64,000 nucleotides of DNA from Crossiella equi (GTDB taxonomy: Bacteria; Actinomycetota; Actinomycetes; Mycobacteriales; Pseudonocardiaceae), in the NCBI RefSeq assembly GCF_017876755.1, contig NZ_JAGIOO010000001.1:1984001-2048000 (forward strand), given 5' to 3'. A model generated the notes under the pieces. That model had not been told where the DNA came from, ran no database searches, and saw only the letters and a list, made by a program, of their open reading frames with translations. Both the position numbers and the translations under genes were made by a program. How positions within the stretch are numbered: the first letter of the stretch is position 1; each line of letters opens with the position of its first letter. This document shows positions 45,934 through 54,296 of this stretch, piece after piece.

Positions 45934-46689
45934 GTGACCGCACGCACCTGCCTGGTGACCGGCGCCGGGCGTGGCATCGGCGCGGCGGTGGCCCGCAGGC
46001 TGGCCGCCGACGGCCACCGGGTGGCGCTGACCGCGCGCAGCCGTTCCGAGCTCGCCGCGGTGGCGGCGGAGCTGCCCGGTGCGGCGCTGGTGCTGCCCGC
46101 GGACATCACCGCCGACGGTGCCGTGGACCGGCTGTTCGCCGAGGTCGAGGCCGCCTGGGGCCCGGTGGAGGTGCTGGTGGCGAACGCGGGCGCGGGGGTG
46201 GCCACGCCGTTGGCCAAGGTCAGCGACGAGGAGTGGGCGCACTCGCTGGAGCTCAACCTGACCGCGCCGTTCCGCTGCTTCCGCCGGGCGGTGCCGTCCA
46301 TGAAGGAGCGCGGCTGGGGCCGCCTGGTCGCGGTGGCGAGCACGGCGGCGCGGACGGGAGAGGCACACCTGGCCTCCTACACCGCGGCCAAGCACGGCCT
46401 GCTCGGCCTGGTGCGCAGCGCGGCGGCCGAGCTGGCGCGCACCGGGGTCACCGTGAACGCGGTCTGCCCGGGTTATGTGGACACCCCGATGACCGACGGC
46501 ACGGTGGCGGCCGTGGTGGCGCGCACCGGCCGCACGCCGGAGGAGGTCCGCGCCCTGCTGGCCGCGAAACAGCCCACGGGCCGCCTGGTCACCCCGGAGG
46601 AGGTGGCCGACCTGGTGGCCTTCTGCCTGACGGCGCCGTCGGTGACGGGCCAGGGCCTCAACATCGACGGCGGGACGGTGCAGTCATGA
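45934..46689 (+). CDS. Short-chain dehydrogenase/reductase in the anthraniloyl-CoA cluster
   Basis: 251 residues. NAD(P) site TCLVTGAGRGIGAAVARRLA, NAG motif VLVANAGAGVATPLA, catalytic Ser (VAVASTAARTG) and YxxxK (SYTAAKHGLLGLV), with C-terminal VTGQGLNIDGGTV. The catalytic tetrad is complete. It probably interconverts a keto and hydroxy group on a cyclohexane- or acyl-CoA intermediate (FabG-like). The GTG start without ribosome site fits a leaderless mRNA. The stop overlaps the ridA start by four bases (ATGA). Confidence 0.87.
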   Translation: MTARTCLVTGAGRGIGAAVARRLAADGHRVALTARSRSELAAVAAELPGAALVLPADITADGAVDRLFAEVEAAWGPVEVLVANAGAGVATPLAKVSDEEWAHSLELNLTAPFRCFRRAVPSMKERGWGRLVAVASTAARTGEAHLASYTAAKHGLLGLVRSAAAELARTGVTVNAVCPGYVDTPMTDGTVAAVVARTGRTPEEVRALLAAKQPTGRLVTPEEVADLVAFCLTAPSVTGQGLNIDGGTVQS

Positions 46690-47078
46690 CCAGGATCAAC
46701 CCCCCGGAGCTCCCCCGCCCGTCGGGCTTCAGCCACGCGGTGGTCACCACGGGCGCCCGCACGGTCCACCTGGCGGGCCAGACGGCCCTGGACGCCTCCG
46801 GCAAGATCATCGACGGCGACGTGGTGGCCCAGTTCGACCAGGCGCTGTCGAACCTGCTGACGGCCCTGGCCGCGGCCGGCGGCACCCCGGCGGACCTGGC
46901 GACGCTGACCGTGTTCCTGGTCGACGTCGAGGACTACAAGGCGAACGCGGCCCGCATCGGCGAGGTCTGGCGCACGCGGGTGGGCAAGCACTACCCGGCG
47001 ATGGCGGCGATCGGCATCTCCCGCCTGTGGGACGTGGAGGCACTGGTCGAGGTGCAGGGCACGGCGGTGCTGCCGTGA
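46686..47078 (+). CDS. RidA-family enamine/imine deaminase
   Basis: 130 residues of the RidA/YjgF fold: SGFSHAVVTTGARTVHLAGQ, FDQALSNLLTALAAAGGTPA, YPAMAAIGISRLWDVEALVE. RidA proteins hydrolyse 2-aminoacrylate-type enamines or imines to ketones and ammonia. The conserved substrate-binding Arg near position 105 of classical members appears as GISRLWD, with a different local sequence, so the substrate may differ. Coupled to the SDR gene, it is a good candidate for removing the amino group of an aminocyclohexene-CoA intermediate as ammonium. Confidence 0.85.
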   Translation: MTRINPPELPRPSGFSHAVVTTGARTVHLAGQTALDASGKIIDGDVVAQFDQALSNLLTALAAAGGTPADLATLTVFLVDVEDYKANAARIGEVWRTRVGKHYPAMAAIGISRLWDVEALVEVQGTAVLP

Positions 47079-47121
47079 CGCGCCGCGCCGGGATGTCAGA
47101 CCCCCGTGCCAGGCTGACCGG

Positions 47122-47661
47122 ATGGCCCAAGCCCCCGTGCACGACGTCAAGAAGGTCCCCGAGGACACCCGCGCTCCGCTGCCGCTGACGGGCGGGGAAC
47201 GCGAGATCCTCACCGCCTACCTGGACTGGCACCGCGCCACCTTCGAGCTGAAACTCCGCGGCCTGTCCCGGGAAGCGCTGTCGCGCCAGGAGATCCCGCC
47301 CTCGACGCTGTCGCTGCACGGCCTGGTCCGCCACCTGGCGGGCACCGAACGCTGGTGGTTCCGCATGCAGTTCGCGGGCGAGGACCTCCCCCACCTCTTC
47401 TACTCCGACGACGACCCGGACCAGGACTTCGACACCCTGGACACGGACCCGGAGGCGGTCCTGGCCCGGTGGCGCGAGGAATGCGCCCACTCCCGCCGCG
47501 TCACGGCCGCCCACGCCCTCTCCGACACCGGCACCCACGCGGCCACGGGCAACCCGGTCTCCCTGCGCCGCGTCCTGGTGGCGATGATCGCCGAGTACGC
47601 ACGCCACTGCGGTCACGCGGACCTGCTGCGCGAACGCGCGGACGGCGAAACCGGCCACTGA
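47122..47661 (+). CDS. DinB-family (DUF664-like) protein
   Basis: 179 residues with the four-helix DinB fold: ILTAYLDWHRATFELKLRGL, SLHGLVRHLAGTERWWFRMQ (first metal-binding His), and a final MIAEYARHCGHADLLRERAD (second His pair). Such proteins are metal-dependent and often thiol-linked transferases of unknown substrate. It lies 43 bases after ridA on the same strand, perhaps co-transcribed. A direct role in anthranilate breakdown is not evident. Confidence 0.85.
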   Translation: MAQAPVHDVKKVPEDTRAPLPLTGGEREILTAYLDWHRATFELKLRGLSREALSRQEIPPSTLSLHGLVRHLAGTERWWFRMQFAGEDLPHLFYSDDDPDQDFDTLDTDPEAVLARWREECAHSRRVTAAHALSDTGTHAATGNPVSLRRVLVAMIAEYARHCGHADLLRERADGETGH

Positions 47662-47678
47662 CAGACCCCGGCAGGCCG

Positions 47679-47855
47679 TGTTGGCCGATTCCGTACCTCG
47701 TGTTGGCCGTACGCGTACCTCGTGTTGGCACCTCTCGCACACCGCGTGGGCCGAATTGTTCAGCCAACATCGCGGGGTCGGCCAACACGAGGTACGGGGG
47801 CGGCCAACACGAGGTACCGGATCGGCCAACACGAGGTACGGAATCGGCCAACACG
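47679..47855. repeat. 22-base repeats arranged as a large inverted repeat
   Basis: Three left units (start 47679, 47701, 47723; TGTTGGCCGATTCCGTACCT type) face three complete and one partial right unit (start 47780, 47802, 47824; GCCAACACGAGGTACGGAAT type) in the opposite orientation. Left unit 1 is the exact reverse complement of the junction of right units 3 and 4. A central stretch of about 35 bases has a weaker half unit. The element could form a long cruciform or RNA hairpin and lies between the convergent ends of dinB and paaX genes, so it may terminate both. Confidence 0.8.
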
Positions 47856-47879
47856 GCGGGGGTGGCAGGAGGCTGCCGT

Positions 47880-48737
47880 TCAGCCGATCACGGATTGGGC
47901 GTGGTCGTGGGCCGCCGGGGCGAGTTTGTCCTGGAGGGTGGTGAAGAGGTCTGCCGCTTCCGCGCCCGGCCAGTCCTCCGGCAGCAGTTCCGACGGCAGG
48001 CCCGGGTCCAGGTACGGGAGGCGGCGCCAGGAGGTCAGCAGGTGGACGTAGTCCGGGTAGGCCTCCGCCGGGGGGATTGTCCGGCGGCGGCGCCAGCGGG
48101 TGGCCAGGTCTCGGTGGGCGGTCAGGAAGTCCTGGTAGCGGGTGCGCAGGTCCGCCAGGTCCCACCAGGTGGCGACCTTGGCCTTCAGGTCGGCGAAGCC
48201 CAGGTGGGTCGCGTGGAAGAGGTCCACGTAGGCGGACAGGGACAGGCGGGTCAGGACGTCCGCGGTTTCGGCGTGCAGGTGGGCCGGGGCGATCCAGACG
48301 CCCGGGGCCGTGTTGCCGAAGCCCAGGCGGGTGAGCTGGGAGCGGAGGGTGTGGCGTTTCTGGCGTTCGGACTCCGGGACCGAGAAGACCGCCAGGACCC
48401 AGCCGTCGGACAGGCCCGCGCGCGGGCGGGTGAAGATCCGGTGATCCCCCGCGCGGAGGATGAGGCGCGCCTGCTCGGAGAGGGCGTAGCCCGCCGCGCC
48501 GTCCTGGCGGGAGGCTTCCAGGATGCCCCGGCGTTTCAGGCGGGAGATCGAGCTGCGGACCGCTGGTTCGTCCACGCCCAGCTCGGCCAGCAGGCGGACC
48601 ACCGCCGCCACCGACAGCCAGCCGCCCACCTCGCGCGCGTACAGGCCGTAGACCGTCACGATCAGCTGGCGGGGCTGTGCCGCCTGGGCGTCCGCCGGGC
48701 CCCCGTCCACTTCGGACATGTCCACCAGGGTGCTCAC
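47880..48737 (-). CDS. PaaX-family transcriptional regulator
   Basis: 285 residues. The N-terminal winged helix (QLIVTVYGLYAREVGGWLSV, AAVVRLLAELGVDEPAVRSS, ISRLKRRGILEASRQDGAAG) is followed by the central PaaX domain (DGWVLAVFSVPESERQKRHT, RSQLTRLGFGNTAPGVWIAP) and the C-terminal PaaX_C region. PaaX represses phenylacetate genes and releases DNA when it binds the aryl-CoA. Here it is next to a 2-aminobenzoate-CoA ligase and probably senses anthraniloyl-CoA. GTG 48737 lies six bases after TATCGT, hence perhaps leaderless. Confidence 0.9.
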   Translation of the reverse strand: MSTLVDMSEVDGGPADAQAAQPRQLIVTVYGLYAREVGGWLSVAAVVRLLAELGVDEPAVRSSISRLKRRGILEASRQDGAAGYALSEQARLILRAGDHRIFTRPRAGLSDGWVLAVFSVPESERQKRHTLRSQLTRLGFGNTAPGVWIAPAHLHAETADVLTRLSLSAYVDLFHATHLGFADLKAKVATWWDLADLRTRYQDFLTAHRDLATRWRRRRTIPPAEAYPDYVHLLTSWRRLPYLDPGLPSELLPEDWPGAEAADLFTTLQDKLAPAAHDHAQSVIG

Positions 48738-48770
48738 CGATCAACGATAGCGTGTCGATGCGTATGCTGG

Positions 48771-48802
48771 AGTATTGACTGTCGTCACCAACGGTGAATA
48801 CT
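48771..48802. promoter_or_regulatory. Shared element TTGACTGTCGTC in the paaX/ligase promoter
   Basis: TTGACTGTCGTCACCAACG (48775-48793) is followed after a 16-base spacer by the -10 AATACT (48797-48802). AGTATT (48771-48776) and AATACT (48797-48802) form an inverted repeat 20 bases apart, spanning the whole promoter, as PaaX operators do. The ligase start (48844) lies further down and has its own ribosome site. Confidence 0.6.
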
Positions 48803-48843
48803 GACCGGGCAGCCCTCGACCATTCCTGACGAGGTGGGTGCCC

Positions 48844-50475
48844 GTGGAACTGTCCCCGTCCGCACACGCCGACCCGTTCTGCCGCGAGCACCTGCCGCCC
48901 CCCGAGCAGTGGCCCGAGCTGCTGTTCGACCTGCCCGAGCTGCGCTACCCCGACCGCCTCAACTGCGCCGTCGCGCTGCTGGAGGACACCATCGCGCGGT
49001 TCGGCGCCGACCGGCCCTGCCTGCGCACCCCCGGCGGCGAGACCTGGAGCTACGGCGAGCTGCGCACCCGGGCCAACCAGGTCGCGCGCGTGCTGACCGA
49101 GGACCTGGGTGTGGTGCCCGGCAACCGGGTGCTGTTGCGCGGGCCCAACAACCCGTGGCTGGTGGCCTGCTGGTTCGGCGTGCTGCGCGCCGGGGCGGTC
49201 GCGGTGACGACCATGCCGCTGCTGCGCGCCGGGGAGCTGCGCACCCTGGCCGAGATCAGCCGCCCGAGGACCTCGCTGTGCGACCACCGCTTCCTGGAGG
49301 ACCTGCGCGCGGCCGATCTGCCCGGTCTCGGCTACGGCGCCGACTCCCCCGACGACCTCCTCGCCCGCGCCCTGGCCAAACCGCCGGACTTCACACCCGT
49401 CCGGACCGCCGCCGACGACGTCGCGCTGCTCGCCTTCACCTCCGGCACCACCGGGCGCCCCAAGGCCACCCTGCACTTCCACCGCGACGTGCTCGCCAAC
49501 TCCGACACCTTCGCCCGGCACGTGCTCAAGCCCGTGCCCGAGGACGTCTTCACCGGCACCCCGCCCCTGGGCTTCACCTTCGGACTGGGCGGGCTGGTGG
49601 TGTTCCCGCTGCACGTCGGCGCGTCCACGCTGCTGGTCGAACGCGCCACCCCGCCCGAGCTGGCCGACCTGGTGGTGGCACACGGGGTCAGCGTGCTGTT
49701 CACCGCGCCCACCGCCTACCGCGCGATCCTCGCCGGCGGCCACGCGGACCGGCTGCGCGGGCTGCGGCGGTGCGTCTCGGCCGGGGAGGCGCTGCCCAGC
49801 GCGGTGTGGCGGGACTTCCACGAGCACACCGGGCTGCGCATCATCGAGGGCATCGGCGCCACCGAGCTGCTGCACATCTTCATCTCCGCGGCCGATGACG
49901 ACATCCGCCCAGGCGCGACGGGGCGCCCGGTCCCCGGCTTCCGAGCCGCCGTCCTGGACGAGGACGGCCACGAGCTGCCCGACGGCGAGGTCGGCAGGCT
50001 CGCGGTGCGCGGCCCGACCGGCTGCCGCTACCTCGACGACGAGCGGCAGCTCTCCTACGTCCAGCACGGCTGGAACCTCACCGGCGATGCCTACCTGCGT
50101 GATGCCGACGGCTACTACTGGTACCAGGCCCGCACCGACGACATGATCATCTCCTCCGGCTACAACATCGCCGGGCCGGAGGTGGAGAACGCGCTGCTCA
50201 CCCACCCGGACGTGCTGGAGTGCGGTGTGGTCGGCGCGCCCGATGAGGAGCGCGGCATGGTCGTGCACGCCTACGTGGTGCTGGCCGAGGGCGTCACCGC
50301 GGACGCGGCGAAGGCGCGCGAGCTCCAGGAGTTCACCAAGGCCGCCATCGCGCCGTACAAGTACCCGAGGCGGGTGGTGTTCCTGGACGGGCTGCCGCGC
50401 ACCACCACCGGCAAGCTACAGCGGTTCCGGTTGCGGGAGCTGGCCGCGCGGGCCTCTGCCACGATGGAGACGTGA
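48844..50475 (+). CDS. Benzoate/2-aminobenzoate-CoA ligase
   Basis: 543 residues of the AMP-forming acyl-CoA ligase family, benzoate-CoA ligase type: SYGELRTRANQVARVLTEDL, P-loop LLAFTSGTTGRPKATLHFHR, IEGIGATELLHIFISAADDD, WNLTGDAYLRDADGYYWYQA, RTDDMIISSGYNIAGPEVEN, and the C-terminal catalytic Lys in RTTTGKLQRFRL. The divergent PaaX regulator and the downstream 2-aminobenzoyl-CoA monooxygenase/reductase point to anthranilate as the substrate. GTG 48844 has AGGTGG six bases upstream. The stop overlaps the DUF952 gene by four bases. Confidence 0.9.
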   Translation: MELSPSAHADPFCREHLPPPEQWPELLFDLPELRYPDRLNCAVALLEDTIARFGADRPCLRTPGGETWSYGELRTRANQVARVLTEDLGVVPGNRVLLRGPNNPWLVACWFGVLRAGAVAVTTMPLLRAGELRTLAEISRPRTSLCDHRFLEDLRAADLPGLGYGADSPDDLLARALAKPPDFTPVRTAADDVALLAFTSGTTGRPKATLHFHRDVLANSDTFARHVLKPVPEDVFTGTPPLGFTFGLGGLVVFPLHVGASTLLVERATPPELADLVVAHGVSVLFTAPTAYRAILAGGHADRLRGLRRCVSAGEALPSAVWRDFHEHTGLRIIEGIGATELLHIFISAADDDIRPGATGRPVPGFRAAVLDEDGHELPDGEVGRLAVRGPTGCRYLDDERQLSYVQHGWNLTGDAYLRDADGYYWYQARTDDMIISSGYNIAGPEVENALLTHPDVLECGVVGAPDEERGMVVHAYVVLAEGVTADAAKARELQEFTKAAIAPYKYPRRVVFLDGLPRTTTGKLQRFRLRELAARASATMET

Positions 50476-50843
50476 TCCTGCACATCTGCTCCCGCGCCGA
50501 ATGGGCCGCGGCCCAGACCACCGGCTCGCACACCCCCGCCGGGTACGCCACCGACGGTTTTGTGCACTGCTCCGACCCCGGCACCGTGCACCTGCCCGCC
50601 AACCGCCTGTTCCGGGGCCGGGACGACCTGCTGCTGCTGGTGATCGAGGAGTCCAGGCTGGACGCCGAGCTGGTGTGGGAGCCCGCCGCCGAGGCGCCGG
50701 ACCCCACCGCCGCCACCTGGTTCCCGCACGTCTACGGCCCGATCCCGGTGACCGCGGTGACACGCGTGGTCGAGTTCCCCGAGGGCGAGCACGGCTTCAC
50801 GCCGCCCGCCGGGCTGCACCGGTGGCCTCTGTCGAGTTGTTGA
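50472..50843 (+). CDS. DUF952-family protein
   Basis: 123 residues: ILHICSRAEWAAAQTTGSHT, DGFVHCSDPGTVHLPANRLF, WFPHVYGPIPVTAVTRVVEF. This is a compact actinomycete family distantly related to ADP-ribosyl-binding or glutathione-transferase-like folds; biochemical role unknown. It starts inside the end of the ligase gene (GTGA overlap), and its stop codon overlaps the -35 element of the monooxygenase promoter. Confidence 0.85.
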   Translation: MILHICSRAEWAAAQTTGSHTPAGYATDGFVHCSDPGTVHLPANRLFRGRDDLLLLVIEESRLDAELVWEPAAEAPDPTAATWFPHVYGPIPVTAVTRVVEFPEGEHGFTPPAGLHRWPLSSC

Positions 50844-50869
50844 CGGTCGTCGCCTGAGCGACATACCCT
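50840..50869 (+). promoter_or_regulatory. Shared element TTGACGGTCGTC in the monooxygenase promoter
   Basis: TTGACGGTCGTCGCC (50840-50854) overlaps the stop codon of the DUF952 gene. With -10 TACCCT (50864-50869, spacer 18) the transcript would start at or next to the GTG at 50876, so it is leaderless. Spacing from TTGACG to GTG is 36 bases, identical to the SDR promoter. Confidence 0.6.
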
Positions 50870-50875
50870 CGAAAT

Positions 50876-53215
50876 GTGCGCATCGCGGTCATCGGCGGCG
50901 GTCCGGGCGGGCTCTACTTCGCCGCGCTGGCCCGGCAGCTGAACTCCGGTCACGAGATCACCGTGTGGGAGCGCAACGCCGCCGACGACACGTTCGGCTT
51001 CGGCGTGGTGTTCTCCGACGAGACGCTGGGCGGCATCGAGCACGCCGACCCGGTGGTGCACCAGGCGATGCAGCGAGAGTTCGCGCGCTGGGACGACATC
51101 GACGTGCACTACCGGGGCCAGGTGATCACCTCCGGCGGGCACGGGTTCGCCGCGATGAGCCGTCGTCGGCTGCTCCAGGTGCTGCACCAGCGCTGCCAGG
51201 ACGTGGGGGTACGGCTGCGCCTGTCCACAGCCGCCCCGGACGTCGAGCGGCTCCTGGCCGAGCACGACCTGGTGGTGGCCGCGGACGGGGTGAACTCGGC
51301 GGTGCGCGCCCGGTACGCGGAGGTGTTCCGGCCGACCGTGGAGCCGCGCCGCTGCCGGTACATGTGGCTGGGCACCGACCGGGTGTTCCCGGCGTTCCTG
51401 TTCGACGTGCGCGAGACCCCGCACGGGGTCATGCAGGTCCACGGCTACCCCTACGACGACAAGGGCTCCACGTTCATCGTGGAGATGCACGAGGACGTGT
51501 GGCGGCGGGCCGGGTTCGACGGGTTCCACCGCGAGGACCTGCCGCCGGGGGCCAGCGACGAGCGCTCGATCGCGGTGCTGCGCGAGCTGTTCGCGGACGT
51601 GCTCGACGGGCACGAACTGCACGCCAACAACTCGCGCTGGGTCACCTTCGGCACGGTGCGCAACGAGACCTGGCGGCACGGCAACCTGGTGCTGCTGGGC
51701 GATGCCGCGCACACCGCGCACTTCTCCATCGGCTCCGGGACGAAGCTGGCCATGGAGGACGCGCTCGCGCTGGCCGCCTGCCTGCACGAGGAGTCCACTG
51801 TGGACGCCGCGCTGGCCGCCTACGAGGCCGAGCGGCGGCCGGTGGTGCTGTCCACGCAGCGCGCGGCGCAGGCCAGCCTGGAGTGGTTCGAGAACCTGGG
51901 CGCCTACACCCACCAGGACCCCGAGCAGTTCGCGTTCAACATCCTCACCCGCAGCCGCCGCGTCACCTACGACAACCTGCGGCTGCGCGACCCGGAGTTC
52001 GTCGCCCGGGTGGACGCGTGGTTCGCCGGGTCGGGTGAGGTCGTCCCGCCGATGTTCCAGCCGTTCCGGCTCGGCGGCCTGGAGCTGTCCAACCGGGTGG
52101 TCGTCTCCCCCATGGACACCTACTCCGCGGTCGACGGCACGCCCACCGACTTCCACCTGGTGCACCTGGGCGGGCGCGCGCTGGGCGGGGCGGGCCTGGT
52201 GATGACGGAGATGGTGTGCGTGTCCGCGTCCGGGCGGATCACGCCGGGCTGTGCGGGCCTGTACCGGCCGGAGCACGAGGTGGCCTGGCGGCGGGTGGTG
52301 GACTTCGTGCACGGCAGCTCCGGCGCGAAGATCGGCGTGCAGCTCGGCCACTCCGGCCGCAAGGGGTCCACCCGGGTGATGTGGGAGGGCATGGACGACC
52401 CGCTGCCCACCGGGAACTGGCCGGTGGTGGGCCCGTCCGCGCTGCCCTACGCCCCGTCCGGGCAGGTGCCCAAGGCCCTGGACCGGGCCGAGCTGCTGCT
52501 GGTCCGGGAGCAGTTCGTGGACGCCGCGCGGTCGGCGGCCCGGGCGGGCTTCGACCTGCTGGAGCTGCACTGCGCCCACGGCTACCTGCTGTCCTCGTTC
52601 CTGTCGCCACTGGCCAACCAGCGCACCGACGAGTACGGCGGCTGCCTGGCGAACCGGCTGCGGTACCCGCTGGAGGTCTTCGACGCGGTCCGGGCGGCCT
52701 GGCCGGTGGAGCGGCCGATGACGGTGCGCATCTCGGCCACCGACTGGGCCGAGGGCGGCATCGGGGTGGAGGACGCGCTGGCCATCGCGGCGGCCTTCGC
52801 CGAGCACGGGGCGGCGGGCATCGACGTGTCCACCGGGCAGGTGGTCTCACACGAGCGGCCCGCGTACGGGCGCAGCTACCAGACCCCGTTCGCCGACCGG
52901 ATCCGGAACGAGGTCGGCCGGGCGCACGGGGTGGCGGTGATCGCGGTCGGGGCGATCAGCTCGGCCGACGACGTGAACAGCATCCTGCTGGCCGGGCGCG
53001 CGGACCTGTGCGCGCTGGGGCGGACGCACCTGTACGACGCGCAGTGGACGCTGCACGCGGCGGCCGAGCAGGGGTACGCGGGGGTGGCGTGGCCGCTGCC
53101 CTGGCGGGCGGGTCGGCGGCGGCCGCAGACCGGGCGCACGGACGGGCCGCGGCCCCGGCTGGACCTGGTCCGGGAGGGGCCGCGGGGCACCCGGCACGCC
53201 CGGTGGACGCCCTAG
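50876..53215 (+). CDS. 2-Aminobenzoyl-CoA monooxygenase/reductase-type flavoprotein (FAD monooxygenase fused to old yellow enzyme)
   Basis: 779 residues in two flavin modules. Residues ~1-385 form a class A FAD monooxygenase: VIGGGPGGLYFAALARQLNS at the start, VLLGDAAHTAHFSIGSGTKL near 275. Residues ~390-745 form an old-yellow-enzyme TIM barrel: LELSNRVVVSPMDTYSAVDG, GAKIGVQLGHSGRKG, DLLELHCAHGYLLSSFLSPL, NQRTDEYGGCLANRLRYPLE. This fusion is the layout of 2-aminobenzoyl-CoA monooxygenase/reductase of Azoarcus evansii, which hydroxylates and then reduces (dearomatises) anthraniloyl-CoA. Salicylyl-CoA 5-hydroxylase-like fusions are related. The adjacent ligase and PaaX regulator support this role. 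Leaderless GTG start. Confidence 0.9.
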   Translation: MRIAVIGGGPGGLYFAALARQLNSGHEITVWERNAADDTFGFGVVFSDETLGGIEHADPVVHQAMQREFARWDDIDVHYRGQVITSGGHGFAAMSRRRLLQVLHQRCQDVGVRLRLSTAAPDVERLLAEHDLVVAADGVNSAVRARYAEVFRPTVEPRRCRYMWLGTDRVFPAFLFDVRETPHGVMQVHGYPYDDKGSTFIVEMHEDVWRRAGFDGFHREDLPPGASDERSIAVLRELFADVLDGHELHANNSRWVTFGTVRNETWRHGNLVLLGDAAHTAHFSIGSGTKLAMEDALALAACLHEESTVDAALAAYEAERRPVVLSTQRAAQASLEWFENLGAYTHQDPEQFAFNILTRSRRVTYDNLRLRDPEFVARVDAWFAGSGEVVPPMFQPFRLGGLELSNRVVVSPMDTYSAVDGTPTDFHLVHLGGRALGGAGLVMTEMVCVSASGRITPGCAGLYRPEHEVAWRRVVDFVHGSSGAKIGVQLGHSGRKGSTRVMWEGMDDPLPTGNWPVVGPSALPYAPSGQVPKALDRAELLLVREQFVDAARSAARAGFDLLELHCAHGYLLSSFLSPLANQRTDEYGGCLANRLRYPLEVFDAVRAAWPVERPMTVRISATDWAEGGIGVEDALAIAAAFAEHGAAGIDVSTGQVVSHERPAYGRSYQTPFADRIRNEVGRAHGVAVIAVGAISSADDVNSILLAGRADLCALGRTHLYDAQWTLHAAAEQGYAGVAWPLPWRAGRRRPQTGRTDGPRPRLDLVREGPRGTRHARWTP

Positions 53216-53223
53216 GTCGTGTC

Positions 53224-54018
53224 CTAGCGGTTCGGCGAGACCGGGCCCTGGGTGAGGGCCTCGCGGGCCATGATCGTGGCGCCGATGAAGGCCACCGGCA
53301 TGGCGATGATGGACAGGAACGGCACCGCGCACAGCAGGTAGGCGGGCACGCCCAGCCCCAGGACCATGGCGCGGTGGTTGCGGAGGGTGCGGTGGCGGGC
53401 GCCCAGGTTGAGGCCGCGGCGGGTGAAGGGCACCGCGACGAGCTCCAGGGCCAGGATCCAGCCGCCGACGCAGGCCACGACGACCGGGATGACGGTCTGG
53501 CCGACCACCGGGATGAACCCGGCCAGGAACAGCGGCAGGTTGCACAGGATGGCGACCACGATCAGCAGCGCCGAGTCGCGCAGGCCCAGGACCAGCATGC
53601 GGAACCAGCCCGCCCGCTCCCCCTCGGGCACGCCGCCGAGGCTGTCCTCGACGGTCTCGGAGATGTGCTCGTAGAAGGGGCCGCCGACGACGAGGGTGAT
53701 GGCGGTGAAGGCGACCACGCTGACCGCGACGGCGCCGACCACCACCGCGAGCCCGGCGGTGAACCGGATGGTCTTGCGCAGCCACTCGGCCCACCCGTCG
53801 GCGAACGGCGTGACCCAGGTGGCCAGGTCACCGGCCCAGTAGGCGAGCGTGACCAGCCCGCCGAGCATCAGCGCGGTGGTCAGGACCGCCGGGATGGCGC
53901 CCAGGAGGAGGAGCTTCGGGCGGCGCAACGCCGTGGCCAGGCCCTGGCCGAGGAAGCGGAGACCGGTGAGGACGCCTCGGGCGCCGGTGGTCGGGACGGC
54001 CGGGGCAGGGTGCGACAT
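53224..54018 (-). CDS. EI24/CysZ-family membrane protein
   Basis: 264 residues, with four to six hydrophobic segments: LLLGAIPAVLTTALMLGG, AGLAVVVGAVAVSVVAFTAI, LIVVAILCNLPLFLAGFIPV, VVVACVGGWILALELVAVPF. The motif TVEDSLGG and a conserved RRGLNLGARHRTLRNHRAM loop are typical of the EI24 domain (CysZ sulfate transporters and relatives). The substrate is not predictable here. ATG 54018 lies seven bases after TACGAT, consistent with a leaderless start; ATG 54027 is the alternative. Confidence 0.82.
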   Translation of the reverse strand: MSHPAPAVPTTGARGVLTGLRFLGQGLATALRRPKLLLLGAIPAVLTTALMLGGLVTLAYWAGDLATWVTPFADGWAEWLRKTIRFTAGLAVVVGAVAVSVVAFTAITLVVGGPFYEHISETVEDSLGGVPEGERAGWFRMLVLGLRDSALLIVVAILCNLPLFLAGFIPVVGQTVIPVVVACVGGWILALELVAVPFTRRGLNLGARHRTLRNHRAMVLGLGVPAYLLCAVPFLSIIAMPVAFIGATIMAREALTQGPVSPNR

Positions 54019-54234
54019 ACCGGTCATCGTAGGGCGCGCGGGGGTGGGGCCGGCCGGCCGGGGAGGTCCGGCGGGGGTGTCCGGGCAGCGGCGTGGGCCC
54101 GAGGCCCCGGTGGGGCGGCGGGGCCACGAACGCCGGAGCGAAAGGCCAGGTCAGCGCGGGCGGCGGGGTGGCGAAGCCGCAGGGCCGGGGCCGAAGGCCA
54201 GGGCAGGGAGGTCCTGGGCGGGCAGCCCCGGCGT

Positions 54235-54266
54235 GTGGTCGACGACCGTCCCCGGTCGTCGACCAC
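54235..54266 (-). terminator. Terminator after the small acidic protein gene
   Basis: A perfect 14-base stem (54235-54248 with 54253-54266; arms GTGGTCGACGACCG / CGGTCGTCGACCAC) and a four-base loop. The ~215 bases to its left (to 54019) are GC-rich, without a recognisable gene. Confidence 0.88.
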
Positions 54267-54296
54267 GCCGAGAGCGAGTCTCAGCTGGTAACCAGG

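Noticed and set aside
47679-47855. Possible CRISPR array
   Set aside because: The 22-base units are contiguous with no unique spacers, occur in both orientations, and no cas gene is present.
46807-50268. A 1,153-codon open frame on the minus strand
   Set aside because: It runs antisense through RidA, DinB and the PaaX/ligase region in a different frame, is full of Pro/Arg/Gly low complexity, and reads through the 22-base repeats. A by-product of high GC.
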